Below, in pieces: positions 48,813 through 58,559 of a stretch of 64,000 nucleotides of DNA. Where the stretch lies: positions 1 through 64,000 of the forward strand of contig NZ_JARGET010000033.1 in NCBI RefSeq assembly GCF_029210485.1, written 5' to 3'. The DNA is from Hoeflea sp. YIM 152468. GTDB lineage: Bacteria > Pseudomonadota > Alphaproteobacteria > Rhizobiales > Rhizobiaceae. Every line of letters starts with the position of its first letter. Positions within the stretch are counted from its first letter, which is position 1. The notes under the pieces were generated by a model that had not been told where the DNA came from, ran no database searches, and saw only the letters and a program-made list of their open reading frames with translations. A program made the position numbers and the translations under genes.

Positions 48813-48815
48813 GGC

Positions 48816-50024
48816 CTAGCGCTCCACCAATGCGACACTGGAGTTAAACCAGTTCATGAATGCCGATGTCAGCAGCGACAGCGTGAGATAGACCAGCATG
48901 GTAATCGTGATCACCTCCACCGCCTGCCCGGTCTGGTTGAGCACGGTGCCGCCGAAAACCGACACCAGATCCGGATAGCCAATGGCCACAGCCAGCGAAG
49001 AGTTTTTCGTCAGATTGAGATACTGACTGGTCAGGGGTGGAATGATCACCCGCATTGCCTGCGGCACGATCACCAGACGGCTGGTCAGGTTTGGCCTCAA
49101 ACCCAGCGCGAAGGCAGCCTCGGACTGGCCACGCGACACGGCAAGAATGCCGGCACGGACAATTTCGGCAATGAAGGAAGCTGTATAGAGCGACAAGCCA
49201 AGCAGCAGCGCCATGAATTCGGGCTGGATCACCCAGCCATCCACCATGTTGAAACCCTGCAGGCTGGCATATTCAAACGACAACGGCATGCCCGAGACCA
49301 GAAAGGCCAGCAATGGCAGGCCGATGATCAGGCCCAGTCCTGTCAGGAAAACCGGAAATTGCTGTCCCGTCGCCATTTGTCGCTTCTTCGCCCAGCGGCC
49401 GATGAGGACCCAGGCGATCACCGCGACAAGCAGGGCAATAAAGACGAAGGATGAGCCGGCCTCGGGTACAATGCGCGGCATGTAGAGACCACGATTGTTG
49501 AGGCTGAATATGACCTCGACACCTGGCTCCAGCCCCACCTGCCTGGGTGACGGCAAGATTGAAAGCACCGCCTTGTACCAAAACAAGAGCTGCAGCAGCA
49601 GCGGAATGTTTCTGAGTGTTTCGACGTAAACGGTGGCGAATTTCTGCACCAGGTAATTCTTCGACAATCTGGCCAGACCGACAACAAAGCCGATCAGCGT
49701 GGCGAAGAAAATTCCAATCACCCCGACCACCATCGTATTCAGAAGGCCCACAAAAAACGCCCGCAGATAGGTGCTGTCATTTGTGTAGGGAATGAAGGAT
49801 TGGCCAATATCGAAACCGGCCCGCTCGCCAAAAAAGCCGAGCCCGGAAGCGATCCCTGCCCGCGCCAGATTTTCGATGGCGTTTGAAATACCAGAATACA
49901 CCAGCAAGATGACCGCAATGATCAACAATGCCTGAAATACGAGACCGCGCGCCTTTGGATCATTCATCAATGATACGCGACCGGAATCATCAGCCTCGGC
50001 TGAGACGCCTGTTTGACGAGCCAT
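48816..50024 (-). CDS. aapQ: General L-amino acid ABC transporter, permease
   Basis: A 402-residue permease, companion of AapM, with the HisM-like C-terminal part (QSEAAFALGLRPNLTSRLVIVPQAM as EAA loop). Start at the ATG 50024 with GGGAACAGAC upstream; the in-frame TTG at 50036 is less likely. Forms the membrane channel with AapM. Confidence 0.96.
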   Translation of the reverse strand: MARQTGVSAEADDSGRVSLMNDPKARGLVFQALLIIAVILLVYSGISNAIENLARAGIASGLGFFGERAGFDIGQSFIPYTNDSTYLRAFFVGLLNTMVVGVIGIFFATLIGFVVGLARLSKNYLVQKFATVYVETLRNIPLLLQLLFWYKAVLSILPSPRQVGLEPGVEVIFSLNNRGLYMPRIVPEAGSSFVFIALLVAVIAWVLIGRWAKKRQMATGQQFPVFLTGLGLIIGLPLLAFLVSGMPLSFEYASLQGFNMVDGWVIQPEFMALLLGLSLYTASFIAEIVRAGILAVSRGQSEAAFALGLRPNLTSRLVIVPQAMRVIIPPLTSQYLNLTKNSSLAVAIGYPDLVSVFGGTVLNQTGQAVEVITITMLVYLTLSLLTSAFMNWFNSSVALVER

Positions 50025-50126
50025 GTCTGTTCCCAACTCTTATTCGTCCGGGCCTTGTGGCCGGATCGTTAGTCTACCTGCCGTCGTTGCGTCAGGCTCT
50101 TGTGATTCGCGCTCAATGCGCGAACC

Positions 50127-50160
50127 GGTGAAGCGGACTCCCGATGGAGCCCGCTTCACC
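50127..50160 (-). terminator. Long hairpin between aapJ and aapQ
   Basis: On the minus strand a stem of about 14 bp (GGTGAAGCGG and neighbours with CCGCTTCACC, one G-U pair) around a short loop, directly after the aapJ stop. No T run follows. Such hairpins between a binding-protein gene and its permease genes stabilise the upstream mRNA and reduce read-through. Confidence 0.7.
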
Positions 50161-50171
50161 AATTTCAGCTC

Positions 50172-51194
50172 TTAGCGCAGCGGCGGTGCATACTGCAAGC
50201 CACCCTTTGACCAAAGCGCGTTGACGCCGCGGCCGATTGCAAGCGGGGTTGAAGCTCCCACGTTGCGTTCGAACACTTCGCCGTAATTGCCGACATGCTT
50301 GATCACATTGTACGCCCAATCATTGCTCAGGCCGATTGAATCGCCGAAGGTGCCTTCCTTGCCCAGCAGACGCATGACGTTCGGATCTGTCGAACCGAGC
50401 ATCTCATCAACATTGGCCTGGGTCACGCCCATTTCCTCGGCATTCAACATTGCGAAGTGAACCCACTTGACGATCGAGAACCACTGGTCGTCGCCCTGAC
50501 GGACAACCGGGCCCAAAGGCTCTTTCGAGATCACTTCCGGCAAGACCATATGTTCGTCGGGGGCCGACAGGCCGAGACGGATCGAATACAGGCCCGACTG
50601 GTCGGTTGTGTACACGTCGCACCGGTTTGCGTCATAGGCTCCGTTGACTTCCTCGAGCTTTTCAAACACGACCGGATTGTAGGTCATGTCGTTGGCCTTG
50701 AAGTAGTCGGTGAGGTTCAATTCGGTGGTGGTGCCGGTCTGCACGCAGACGGATGCGCCCGAAAGCTGCAACGCCGAATTCACGCCGAGCGACTTGCGGA
50801 CCATGAAGCCCTGGCCGTCATAATAGTTGACGCCGGCAAAGTTGAGACCCAGCTGGGTATCACGGCTCATGGTCCAGGTGGTGTTGCGCGACAGCACATC
50901 GATTTCACCGGATTGAAGCGCGGTAAAGCGCTCCTTGGCGGAAAGCGGGCTGAATTTCACCGCGTTCGCATCGCCGAAGACTGCTGCGGCAACGCCGCGG
51001 CAAAGGTCGACGTCGAGGCCAGACCAGTCACCTGCATCGTTAGGGGCGGAAAAGCCGGCAAGGCCGGTGGAAACGCCACACTGGACGAAACCCTTTGCCT
51101 TAACGTCATCGAGCGTTGCGGCGGAAGCTACGGTGGCTCCCATGCCTGCAACGGCCACGACGCCAACGACAGCCGACAAGATATTCTTTTTCAT
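50172..51194 (-). CDS. aapJ: General L-amino acid ABC transporter, periplasmic binding protein
   Basis: A 340-residue solute-binding protein: signal peptide (MKKNILSAVVGVVAVAGMG ... SAA), then the SBP_bac_3 fold (VKAKGFVQCGVSTGLAGFSA, GLDVDLCRGVAAAVFGD, EIDVLSRNTTWTMSRD). First gene of aapJQMP. ATG at 51194 with an AAGG site. Confidence 0.97.
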   Translation of the reverse strand: MKKNILSAVVGVVAVAGMGATVASAATLDDVKAKGFVQCGVSTGLAGFSAPNDAGDWSGLDVDLCRGVAAAVFGDANAVKFSPLSAKERFTALQSGEIDVLSRNTTWTMSRDTQLGLNFAGVNYYDGQGFMVRKSLGVNSALQLSGASVCVQTGTTTELNLTDYFKANDMTYNPVVFEKLEEVNGAYDANRCDVYTTDQSGLYSIRLGLSAPDEHMVLPEVISKEPLGPVVRQGDDQWFSIVKWVHFAMLNAEEMGVTQANVDEMLGSTDPNVMRLLGKEGTFGDSIGLSNDWAYNVIKHVGNYGEVFERNVGASTPLAIGRGVNALWSKGGLQYAPPLR

Positions 51195-51541
51195 GTGATA
51201 CAACCTTTTTTCTGTTGCCCTGTTCTGAATGCAGCAAAGCAGCGGGAGCTGCATTTTCAGCCCTCCGCCTGTGCGTCTTTGCCCGACCTTATACCATTCC
51301 GAAATCCATCATGGGTCAAGCCTCCAATCCGCGAAAACCGCAAAGTAACGCCAATAGCATGCAGATCGGAATGGAATTCCTGGCCAATTGATCGCGTGAG
51401 GTCCAAAAACGTCAGATCAAACTGGGCGAAAGACAAACCGGCCGACCAGCGCCTACTCCATTGTTGTCGTCGCCCGGAACTCGCGATAAGGCTGTGGACA
51501 TCCAATGTCGCCCAAGGCCCAGCCAGAAAAACGGATACAGC
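51195..51541. other. Divergent promoter region aapJ/metC
   Basis: About 350 bases between two divergent genes. No small gene, palindromic operator, sigma-54 site or riboswitch recognised. Promoters for both genes should lie here. Confidence 0.5.
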
Positions 51542-52729
51542 ATGAGCAGCAGCACAAAGACATCGCAGACCGGAACAAACACGCGCCTGGCCCACTCCGG
51601 GTTCGATCCGAAAAGCTTCCACGGCTTCATCAATCCGCCGGTGGTGCACGCCTCGACCGTGCTGTTTCCCGACGCAGCCACAATCGAATCGAGGAACCAG
51701 AAATATACCTATGGGACCCATGGCACGCCGACCACCGACGCCCTCGCCGCAGCGGTGGATGCACTGGAGGGATCCGCTGGCACCCTTATCCTGCCTTCAG
51801 GCCTTGCCGCAGTCACCCTGACCTTCCTGGCGGTGCTGAGCGCCGGCGACCACGTGCTGGTGGTTGATTCGGTGTACGGTCCCACCCGGAGGTTCTGTGA
51901 CACTCTGCTCGGACGTTACGGGATCAAGGTGACCTACTTTGATCCGCTGATCGGCGCTGACATCGAACGGCTGATGCGCCCCAACACCAAGCTGGTCTTC
52001 ACCGAATCACCCGGCTCCAACACATTTGAAATCCAGGATATCCCCGCGATTGCCAAAGTCGCCCACGCGCACGCTGCGCTGGTCGCAATTGACAACACCT
52101 GGGCGACGCCGTTGTTTTTCAAGCCGCTCGACCATGGCGTCGATATTTCCATTCATGCCGCGACCAAATATTTCGCCGGCCACTCCGATGTTCTGATGGG
52201 CACGGTATCGGCCAGCAAGGCAGCCCACCCGGCCTTGCTGGCGACCTATACGGCGCTTGGTTTCTGTGCATCACCTGACGACAGCTACACCACATTGCGG
52301 GGGCTGCGCACCCTGGGCGTCCGCCTCGAGCGCCACCAGCACAGCGCCTTGACCATCGCCCAAGCGCTGGAAGGCCGCCCCGGCGTGGCCGGTGTCTTGC
52401 ATCCTGCACTTGAGAGTTTCCCCGGCCATCAATTGTGGAAACGCGACTTCGAGGGGGCATCCGGCCTGTTCTCGATCGTTCTGGATGTGGCTGATGAAAC
52501 ACGCCGGCGCGCCAAGGCGCACGCGTTTCTCGACGCGCTCGAAATCTTCGGACTTGGCTATTCCTGGGGCGGCTATGACAGCCTCGCCGTGCATGCGCAC
52601 CTGTCCGACCGGACGGTGGCGCTGGCGCCAGCGCAAGGCCCGGTGATTCGGCTGCAAATCGGCCTGGAAGACGTCGCGGATCTGATGGCCGATATCGAGC
52701 GCGGCCTCAGCGCTGCGCAATCGGCCTGA
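51542..52729 (+). CDS. metC: Cystathionine beta-lyase
   Basis: A 395-residue Cys/Met-metabolism PLP enzyme of the MetC branch: FINPPVVHASTVLFP near the start, KYTYGTHGTPTTDAL, DNTWATPLFF with the cofactor Asp, and the Schiff-base Lys in SIHAATKYFAGHSDVLMG near residue 210. Cleaves cystathionine to homocysteine, pyruvate and ammonia in methionine synthesis. The start at 51542 fits the family; the longer frame upstream does not. Confidence 0.93.
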   Translation: MSSSTKTSQTGTNTRLAHSGFDPKSFHGFINPPVVHASTVLFPDAATIESRNQKYTYGTHGTPTTDALAAAVDALEGSAGTLILPSGLAAVTLTFLAVLSAGDHVLVVDSVYGPTRRFCDTLLGRYGIKVTYFDPLIGADIERLMRPNTKLVFTESPGSNTFEIQDIPAIAKVAHAHAALVAIDNTWATPLFFKPLDHGVDISIHAATKYFAGHSDVLMGTVSASKAAHPALLATYTALGFCASPDDSYTTLRGLRTLGVRLERHQHSALTIAQALEGRPGVAGVLHPALESFPGHQLWKRDFEGASGLFSIVLDVADETRRRAKAHAFLDALEIFGLGYSWGGYDSLAVHAHLSDRTVALAPAQGPVIRLQIGLEDVADLMADIERGLSAAQSA

Positions 52730-52771
52730 TGAGCTGACGCCGATGCAACCCGCCTTTCTGACGGCCTCAGA

Positions 52772-55012
52772 TCAAAGGGGAACCGTCGGAAAGGTCGCGA
52801 CAAACCGGGCACCGTCCCGATAGGACGAATCCAAAACTATGGTGCCGCCATGACTTTCCGCAATCTGGCGGCACAAGGCCAATCCGATACCGGAGCCGGA
52901 ATAGAGCGTTTCATCCGGATGCAAGCGCTGGAAGACCCCGAAAACGGTATCCGCATTGCGCGGATCAATTCCTATTCCATTGTCTTCTAGAGTAATGGTG
53001 ATCCTGTTCTCGCCAGCCTCGGCTCTCAACCGGACTTCGGTTGGCCGGGAAGGATCGCGGTACTTCAGCGAGTTGGCAAACAGGTTCTGAAAAAACTGTA
53101 TCAGCAGATTCCGGTCAGCCTCGATCTCAATATCCGCCTCGCAGAACAACGATGCGTCCGCCTCGGCAACATGGACGGTCAGATTGCTCCATGCGGCCGC
53201 AATCGGGTCGTCCAGCCGCAGCGTCACGGGGTTGATGCCTTGATAGGCGAGTTGGGAATATTCGAAAAGACTCGAAATCATCCGCTCCAGCCCCTTGGCC
53301 CGATCGGAGATGTAGCCCGAGGGTGTCTCCAGATCATCGACCTTTCCGGCACCGACATCTTCGGCAATCATGTCGGCAAACAGACGAATCTGGCGCAGCG
53401 GCGCCTTGAGATCGTGCGACACGATACCGCCGAACTGCTCGAGCGCATCATTGCGCAACTCGAGCTGGCGCGCCTGGGAGGCAATTCTGTTCCGGGCCTC
53501 TCGGGTTTCGGTGATATCACGTCCCACGCTGAGCAGTTCCACCGGCTCACCGTCTTCGAAAATCATCAGGTTCGTCCACAGATACCACAGCTGCTCGCCC
53601 GACTCGGCCACCATGGTCTGCTCGCTGGTCTTCATCGGATTGTCCGGGGACAAGCTCGCCAGATGAGCCTCAAGCACTTCATGAAAATGGTCGGGAATGA
53701 ATTCGAGGAACTTTCGACCGATCATTTCCGCGGGTTCCAGACCGACAAACCGCGCATAATGCGCGTTGGTATAGGTCATCGTGGTGTCCGGCCGAGCCCG
53801 CACAATGAAATCGGGAAGGTTTTGCACCAGCGTTTCGAATTCGTGCTGCTTGCGCGCAAGCGCACGCTCAATTTCCAGGCGTTCGGTGATATCCTCTGCG
53901 AAAGCCAGAACCACCGGGTCCGGCCCCGTGTCCATGAGTTCCAGCCGAACCCGGCACGGATACATGGTCCCATCCTTGCGCCTGAGCATTGTATCGGCGA
54001 TCAGCGTCTTGGTTTTTCCGGATATGATCGAAGCGGCTTTCCCGGCCAACTTGTCGGGAAACAGATCCACATTGATCATCTGCGGCTCCAGTTGGCGCAT
54101 TTCATCCATGCTGTATTGCAGATTGTCACGTGCCGATTTGTTGGCATAAATGAACCTCCGGTCGCTCAGCCTTACCAGATACACTTCCTGGGCCACGCCT
54201 TCGATAATCACACCAAGCCGCTCGGCTTCGCTCTTGATCTCACTCAGTGCGCTCACATCGGTGAGAACGCCGACCCGGTAATTGTCGCCGGTTATCCGCT
54301 CCTCAATCTGCAGCGTCCGGCCCGGTTCCACCTTTTGCACAAATGGACCTTCGGGATTGGTGTGCCGTGCCAGCCTTTGTTCCAGCCAGGCCGCCCGGGT
54401 TTCAGCGGTGGTCCCGGCGCCAGGAAACTGACCCCGCTCAAGTCCATAGCGAATGATGGTTTCGAAGCTGCTGCCCACCTGCATGGCTGGTGCCGAGATC
54501 GAATAAATTTCCCGGTAAGCATCGTTGCAGAGCACCAGCCGGTCCTCGCCGTCATAGACGGCAAACCCCTGGGAAATCGAAGCAAGAGCCGTGTTGAGAA
54601 TGGTTTCGGCACGCAACCGCTGTTTCTGCGCCTGAAGGACAGCACTGAGATCGCGTATGATCGCGACCAGGCCAATAGGTTGCCCACCGCCCGATTCGAT
54701 AATGCTGTTTGTCACCTCAGCCGGAAAAATGCTGCCATCCTTGCGCCTCACATCGACACGCCGGCGATAGGGTTTTGAGCTGCCGCGCAGCGGGTAGAGG
54801 TCCTCCCCCACCTCCCGGGCGTCGACGGCAGAGGCATAGAGCCGCTCAGGTCCGGTCCCGATCAGTTCCTCGGCAGAGAACCCTAATGTCTCGATAGCTG
54901 ACCCATTGACCGCCAAAATGGTTCGGTTGCCGTCGAGAACCAGCACCGGATCCGGCATCGTCTCGTACAGCGCCTTGAGCAGGTTTTCAGGCGATAACTG
55001 CATGCATTTCAC
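52772..55012 (-). CDS. Multi-PAS sensor histidine kinase
   Basis: A 746-residue kinase without predicted membrane helices. Roughly four PAS domains (10-120, 135-250, 265-385, 390-505), then HisKA with FGGIVSHDLKAPLRQ and HATPase_c with NLFANSLKYRD, DNGIGIDP and SGSGIGLALCRQIAESHGG, all catalytic boxes intact. A cytoplasmic sensor, possibly binding haem or flavin in a PAS domain. Downstream of the receiver and LuxR genes in one unit. Confidence 0.93.
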   Translation of the reverse strand: MKCMQLSPENLLKALYETMPDPVLVLDGNRTILAVNGSAIETLGFSAEELIGTGPERLYASAVDAREVGEDLYPLRGSSKPYRRRVDVRRKDGSIFPAEVTNSIIESGGGQPIGLVAIIRDLSAVLQAQKQRLRAETILNTALASISQGFAVYDGEDRLVLCNDAYREIYSISAPAMQVGSSFETIIRYGLERGQFPGAGTTAETRAAWLEQRLARHTNPEGPFVQKVEPGRTLQIEERITGDNYRVGVLTDVSALSEIKSEAERLGVIIEGVAQEVYLVRLSDRRFIYANKSARDNLQYSMDEMRQLEPQMINVDLFPDKLAGKAASIISGKTKTLIADTMLRRKDGTMYPCRVRLELMDTGPDPVVLAFAEDITERLEIERALARKQHEFETLVQNLPDFIVRARPDTTMTYTNAHYARFVGLEPAEMIGRKFLEFIPDHFHEVLEAHLASLSPDNPMKTSEQTMVAESGEQLWYLWTNLMIFEDGEPVELLSVGRDITETREARNRIASQARQLELRNDALEQFGGIVSHDLKAPLRQIRLFADMIAEDVGAGKVDDLETPSGYISDRAKGLERMISSLFEYSQLAYQGINPVTLRLDDPIAAAWSNLTVHVAEADASLFCEADIEIEADRNLLIQFFQNLFANSLKYRDPSRPTEVRLRAEAGENRITITLEDNGIGIDPRNADTVFGVFQRLHPDETLYSGSGIGLALCRQIAESHGGTIVLDSSYRDGARFVATFPTVPL

Positions 55013-55039
55013 AAGCCGTGGACCAGAGGGGTGGCCTGC

Positions 55040-55474
55040 TCACATATAGTCTTCCGAGCAGGCTTCGGACAATTGCTGGCGCGTGTATTCCGAAACAATG
55101 AAGCGGATCGCCGCGCCGTCGATCTCATCCTTGCCAATGCGGAAATCTACACCGTATTCGCGGAACTCATTGAAATATGCGTCGCTGATGTCGGAGGATA
55201 TTAATCCAATCGGCCCGACAAAACCGGCCTGGCGCAGCAGCGGCGCCGTCTGCCTGAAATCGTCGTTGGGGACAAGCCGGTTGTCGAGAAACACCATGTC
55301 GACGTCGCCGGTCCCAACACTCTCCACCGCCGCACCAATATCAGCGACATAGTCGAGTTTCACCGACAAGCCGTCGACCTTCTTCATCTGACGTTGGAGC
55401 AGGACGTGTTCAGCCGGGTCGTCATCAACCAATAGAATTCTCAGGGTCCTTTTGGTTGTTTGTTTCAATCTCAT
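55040..55474 (-). CDS. Single-domain response regulator
   Basis: A 144-residue receiver domain alone: acidic pair LLVDDDPAEH, phospho-acceptor Asp in MVFLDNRLVP, the Ser of the switch in GLISSD, and the Lys in FRIGKDEIDG. No output domain, so it acts as a phosphate shuttle or protein-protein switch. Encoded 27 bases upstream of the histidine kinase and 12 bases downstream of the LuxR gene. Confidence 0.93.
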   Translation of the reverse strand: MRLKQTTKRTLRILLVDDDPAEHVLLQRQMKKVDGLSVKLDYVADIGAAVESVGTGDVDMVFLDNRLVPNDDFRQTAPLLRQAGFVGPIGLISSDISDAYFNEFREYGVDFRIGKDEIDGAAIRFIVSEYTRQQLSEACSEDYM

Positions 55475-55486
55475 CGAAACCCACCC

Positions 55487-56170
55487 CTAGCTTATCAGAC
55501 CACTGCGCAATGCCGCCGCCACCATCTGCGCCCGATTGACCACCTGCAATTTTCGCAGGACCGCCGCAATATAGGAATTGACCGTATGTTCGGACAGACC
55601 GAGGATGATGGCGATTTCCGACGAAGTCTTACCTTCCGAGGTCCAGCGGACGATCTGGATTTCCCGCTCACTCAAGCCGCTGATCGAATCCAGAGACAAC
55701 AGCACTTCAAAATAGCGCTGGAATATCAGGGCGGCATCGAGCGCAATCAGTGCCAGTTGCTGATGCGCGACCGGTCGCTCCAGGCCTGACATGATCAGTC
55801 CGTAGCGTTTGCCCGAGGCAGCCTGCAGCGGCACCACAAGCACCCGGGGAGAGCAGTTGTCGCCGACAAAGGCAGAGGAATTGCCCTCCACCTCCAGCAC
55901 AATTGGCGCCGTGGATTGCTGCAGATAGGAGACCACGGGGTCGGCAGCCAGACAGTTCGCCCCATCTTCAAACCATGATCCGGGAAAATTGTGCAACACA
56001 TGCGCCTGGCCCAGATTTATGCTGGCAGTTTCCCCCGGTATCTCGACAACTCCGAAGAACTGAACCCCGTGACTTCCCGCCAATGACTTGAACAGGCGGA
56101 AAAAATCCATCCGGTTGACCGCACGTTCCAGCTCGGGACCCTGATGAAAGACGGTTTCAGGCGCTAGCAT
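55487..56170 (-). CDS. LuxR-family transcriptional regulator (solo type)
   Basis: A 227-residue protein. The N-terminal ~150 residues look like an autoinducer-binding-like domain (FPGSWFEDGANCLAADPVVS); the C-terminal HTH (SGLSEREIQIVRWTSEGKTS ... LSEHTVNSYIAAVLRKLQV) is a clear LuxR/FixJ HTH. No luxI gene is nearby. First gene of the three-gene signalling cluster. Confidence 0.92.
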   Translation of the reverse strand: MLAPETVFHQGPELERAVNRMDFFRLFKSLAGSHGVQFFGVVEIPGETASINLGQAHVLHNFPGSWFEDGANCLAADPVVSYLQQSTAPIVLEVEGNSSAFVGDNCSPRVLVVPLQAASGKRYGLIMSGLERPVAHQQLALIALDAALIFQRYFEVLLSLDSISGLSEREIQIVRWTSEGKTSSEIAIILGLSEHTVNSYIAAVLRKLQVVNRAQMVAAALRSGLIS

Positions 56171-57054
56171 CTTGTTTCTCTCACATCGTCAGCTTTCGCA
56201 AATCATTACTATTTCAGTGCGTTGCCACTGGTCACAACTGTATCTCTCTGTGCAAGCGTAAAACAAGGGCGGAAATTCCATCAAATCAACCGGCACGGTT
56301 TCGCCCGCAGCCTGGCCCGGCTGCCGCCCAGTGCAAATTCGCAGCAATCGGGATGAGCGACCCGGGACATGGAGCACTCATTCTACCGCAGAGATGGAGA
56401 ACAGCCATTCCCTTTGTCGGGAGCTGTTGATCCCGCAAAAGCAACTGTCCGGTATGGGTGAACGGGACAGGTCATGTTGCCGGTCTTCTGCAGGCCGAGA
56501 GCTTGAGTGTGGTGTGCCGGTCGTTCGGAGTATCGCGAAAGACCGGCGGCCCAGGTGCCAAGGCGAGGCAGATGCACCAGACCATCGCGGCAGACGGCGC
56601 AAAGGCTTCATCCGCCCGAGAAGGAATTGCCAAAGCACGGCCCGAAGCTCAAGGGAGACAACGGGCGTTGAGCCGGAAACAGGTTGTCGAACGGATCGAA
56701 GCCAAGACCGGTCTCCGGGTTTGGCGTCGTCTTTTGGCAACCCGCTTCGCCGGAAAGTGAACGAAACCGGCCCGTGTTCGAAAACTCCGGTGACCACAGA
56801 TTATTTGAAGTCACGTCAGACCAAGCGCTGGCACTATTCATGCAATTGGAAGAATGTGACGCGCATATTCGATGCAACGCACACGGGCATATTTCAGAAC
56901 CAATGAAAACGCTGCCGCACGTCTCTGTCCATCGTTTTCCCCCCTATGAGCATCACCCTTGCGGGTTGCGGCTTGACCATATTTACCGCAACCTATAAGT
57001 CTATCAAAAACCTACACGCAATCTATAGATTCACAATCATACGGAGGCATCATC
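56171..57054. other. Gene-poor region with possible transposase relic
   Basis: Nearly 900 bases without a convincing gene. In the plus strand around 56490-56550 a short frame (SLSVVCRSFGVSRKTG) resembles the helix-turn-helix of IS481-type transposases, then decays; no catalytic part or terminal repeats are seen. The remainder is unremarkable up to the AT-richer promoter zone (56995-57045) of the next gene. Confidence 0.35.
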
Positions 57055-58131
57055 GTGCGCTCTACGATGATCATTGGTGCCCTATTGTTCGCGGTGCCCG
57101 CATTTGCAGCCGATTTGTCATTCGTCAGCAAGAAGCAGCAAGAAGCCGCAAAAAGCTGGATTGAGCGCGAAGGGTTTCCGGCTCACGAGTTGATGAGCCG
57201 GCCGGCTGCCGACCGCGCAAAGGCCGCGCTCTTTGCGACCTACAGATATTGCGATGCAGGGCCGGAGAGATACACCGATCTCGATGATCTGTATTCAGGC
57301 TGCTCGACACAATGCGGCGGGTTTTCCTATTTCTATCGCGGACTTGCCGCAGCACTCGGAATTGAAACCCGGTTCTTTCGGATCTACAACATTCCGAACC
57401 AGGGCAACCACGTGGCCGTCGAGGCAAAAATTGACGGTGAATGGGTCTTTCTGGACCCAACGTTCGGCGCATATTTTGAAGATCAGAAACAGCCGCTTTC
57501 CTTCGCGGAAATCTCGATAGGAACACCCGAGAACGAATTGATGTCGCGGGTCCGGCAGGCGGACAAAACCGCACCAATGACCAAAGCGGCAGATCTGCAG
57601 ACCGCGTTCAACGCGACCTACGACCACAAGTACATGCCGATCACCAACTACCAGGTCGCTGAGGCTGCGACGACGGACGGTCGCAACGAGTTGCTGGCGT
57701 TGCGCATCCAGATCGCCAGCGGGGAAACCCTCGGTGATTTTTCAGCATCTGACCGCACGACCCTTTCTGACGCATGGCTTACCTACACTAACGCCACACT
57801 GAACGATCCCGATCTGCTGAATGATACCTCATACAACGCCGCCCAACTGACCAATGCAGGGCCGCAAAAACTGACCATCCTGAATATGTCCGGGCTACCA
57901 CCGAGAGAGTCCACATCCATCGAGCTTCGGTTTTTCAATCCCGGAGACGTGCAGGAAATACAAATCTCAAGCCCCGGAAAAGAACTTCAACTCGGCGTCA
58001 GTATCTTGCCGGTCCCACGCGGTGCCTCAACGGTTGTCATTCCGTTCCGCACACGGTCTGACAGAGGAGAGATATTCTTGCGGAACGCTGCTCAAACCGG
58101 GCTGATCGAGCTGTTCGCACTCCGACTGTAG
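57055..58131 (+). CDS. Secreted transglutaminase-like protein
   Basis: A 358-residue protein with signal peptide (MIIGALLFAVPAFAADL). The transglutaminase-like core (about 75-150) has Cys in STQCGGFSYFYRGLA, His in NQGNHVAVEAKI and Asp in FLDPTFGAYF, a plausible catalytic triad. The C-terminal 200 residues are beta-rich and unrecognised. It starts with GTG after a GGAGG site. It lies next to a Tn7-like element and could be cargo or flanking chromosome. Confidence 0.8.
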   Translation: MRSTMIIGALLFAVPAFAADLSFVSKKQQEAAKSWIEREGFPAHELMSRPAADRAKAALFATYRYCDAGPERYTDLDDLYSGCSTQCGGFSYFYRGLAAALGIETRFFRIYNIPNQGNHVAVEAKIDGEWVFLDPTFGAYFEDQKQPLSFAEISIGTPENELMSRVRQADKTAPMTKAADLQTAFNATYDHKYMPITNYQVAEAATTDGRNELLALRIQIASGETLGDFSASDRTTLSDAWLTYTNATLNDPDLLNDTSYNAAQLTNAGPQKLTILNMSGLPPRESTSIELRFFNPGDVQEIQISSPGKELQLGVSILPVPRGASTVVIPFRTRSDRGEIFLRNAAQTGLIELFALRL

Positions 58132-58402
58132 GCCTCTCACATCAGGATGGATCAAGGTGACCGGAACGATGTGATTGCGGTATCGGCATGCCATTGATCG
58201 TATTCTTCCGGCATCGGTGGAGAAACACCCCCCTTGTCCAGTGCAACCATATCGAGGGCAGGCTCTGTCTGCACCTCAATACGTTTGATACATATCGCAC
58301 AGGGCTAGGCCTGAAAGCGCTCGATATTTGAGCAACATTTCTCCAGCTCAACCCACCCTGATGCCAAAGGGGCCTCACCCAGTTGATTATGCGGTCGTGG
58401 TT

Positions 58403-58500
58403 TGTCCATTTTCAATATTTCACCATTGAAAGCATTAGGTAATTTTCAGGCCTTCCAAAAAGCTGGGGGCATTTGGCGGTATTTGAATTGGGCATATCTG
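58403..58500 (+). repeat. Candidate terminal repeat of the Tn7/Tn5053-like element
   Basis: TGTCCATTTTCAATATTTC at 58403 resembles the TGTCATTTTC-type ends of Tn5053/Tn402 elements. Inside it are related short motifs (AATTTTCAGG at 58441; GCATTTGGCG at 58469 and GCATATCTGGCG at 58491) that could be transposase-binding repeats. No second end is in the window, so this is tentative. Confidence 0.35.
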
Positions 58501-58511
58501 GCGACTGGCAC

Positions 58512-58534
58512 AAAAAAACCCGCCGAAGCGGGTT
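58512..58534 (-). terminator. Terminator of the tni operon
   Basis: On the minus strand AACCCGC-TTCG-GCGGGTT (58534-58517) followed by a run of T (58518-58512), 26 bases after the tniQ stop. Confidence 0.88.
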
Positions 58535-58559
58535 CTGGTCTCTCAAATTGAAGATGTCG

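Noticed and set aside
58142-58450. Transposase C-terminal fragment (minus strand, RPHNQLGEAPLA)
   Set aside because: Only about 30 residues with weak similarity to the IS3 ending; too short to call.
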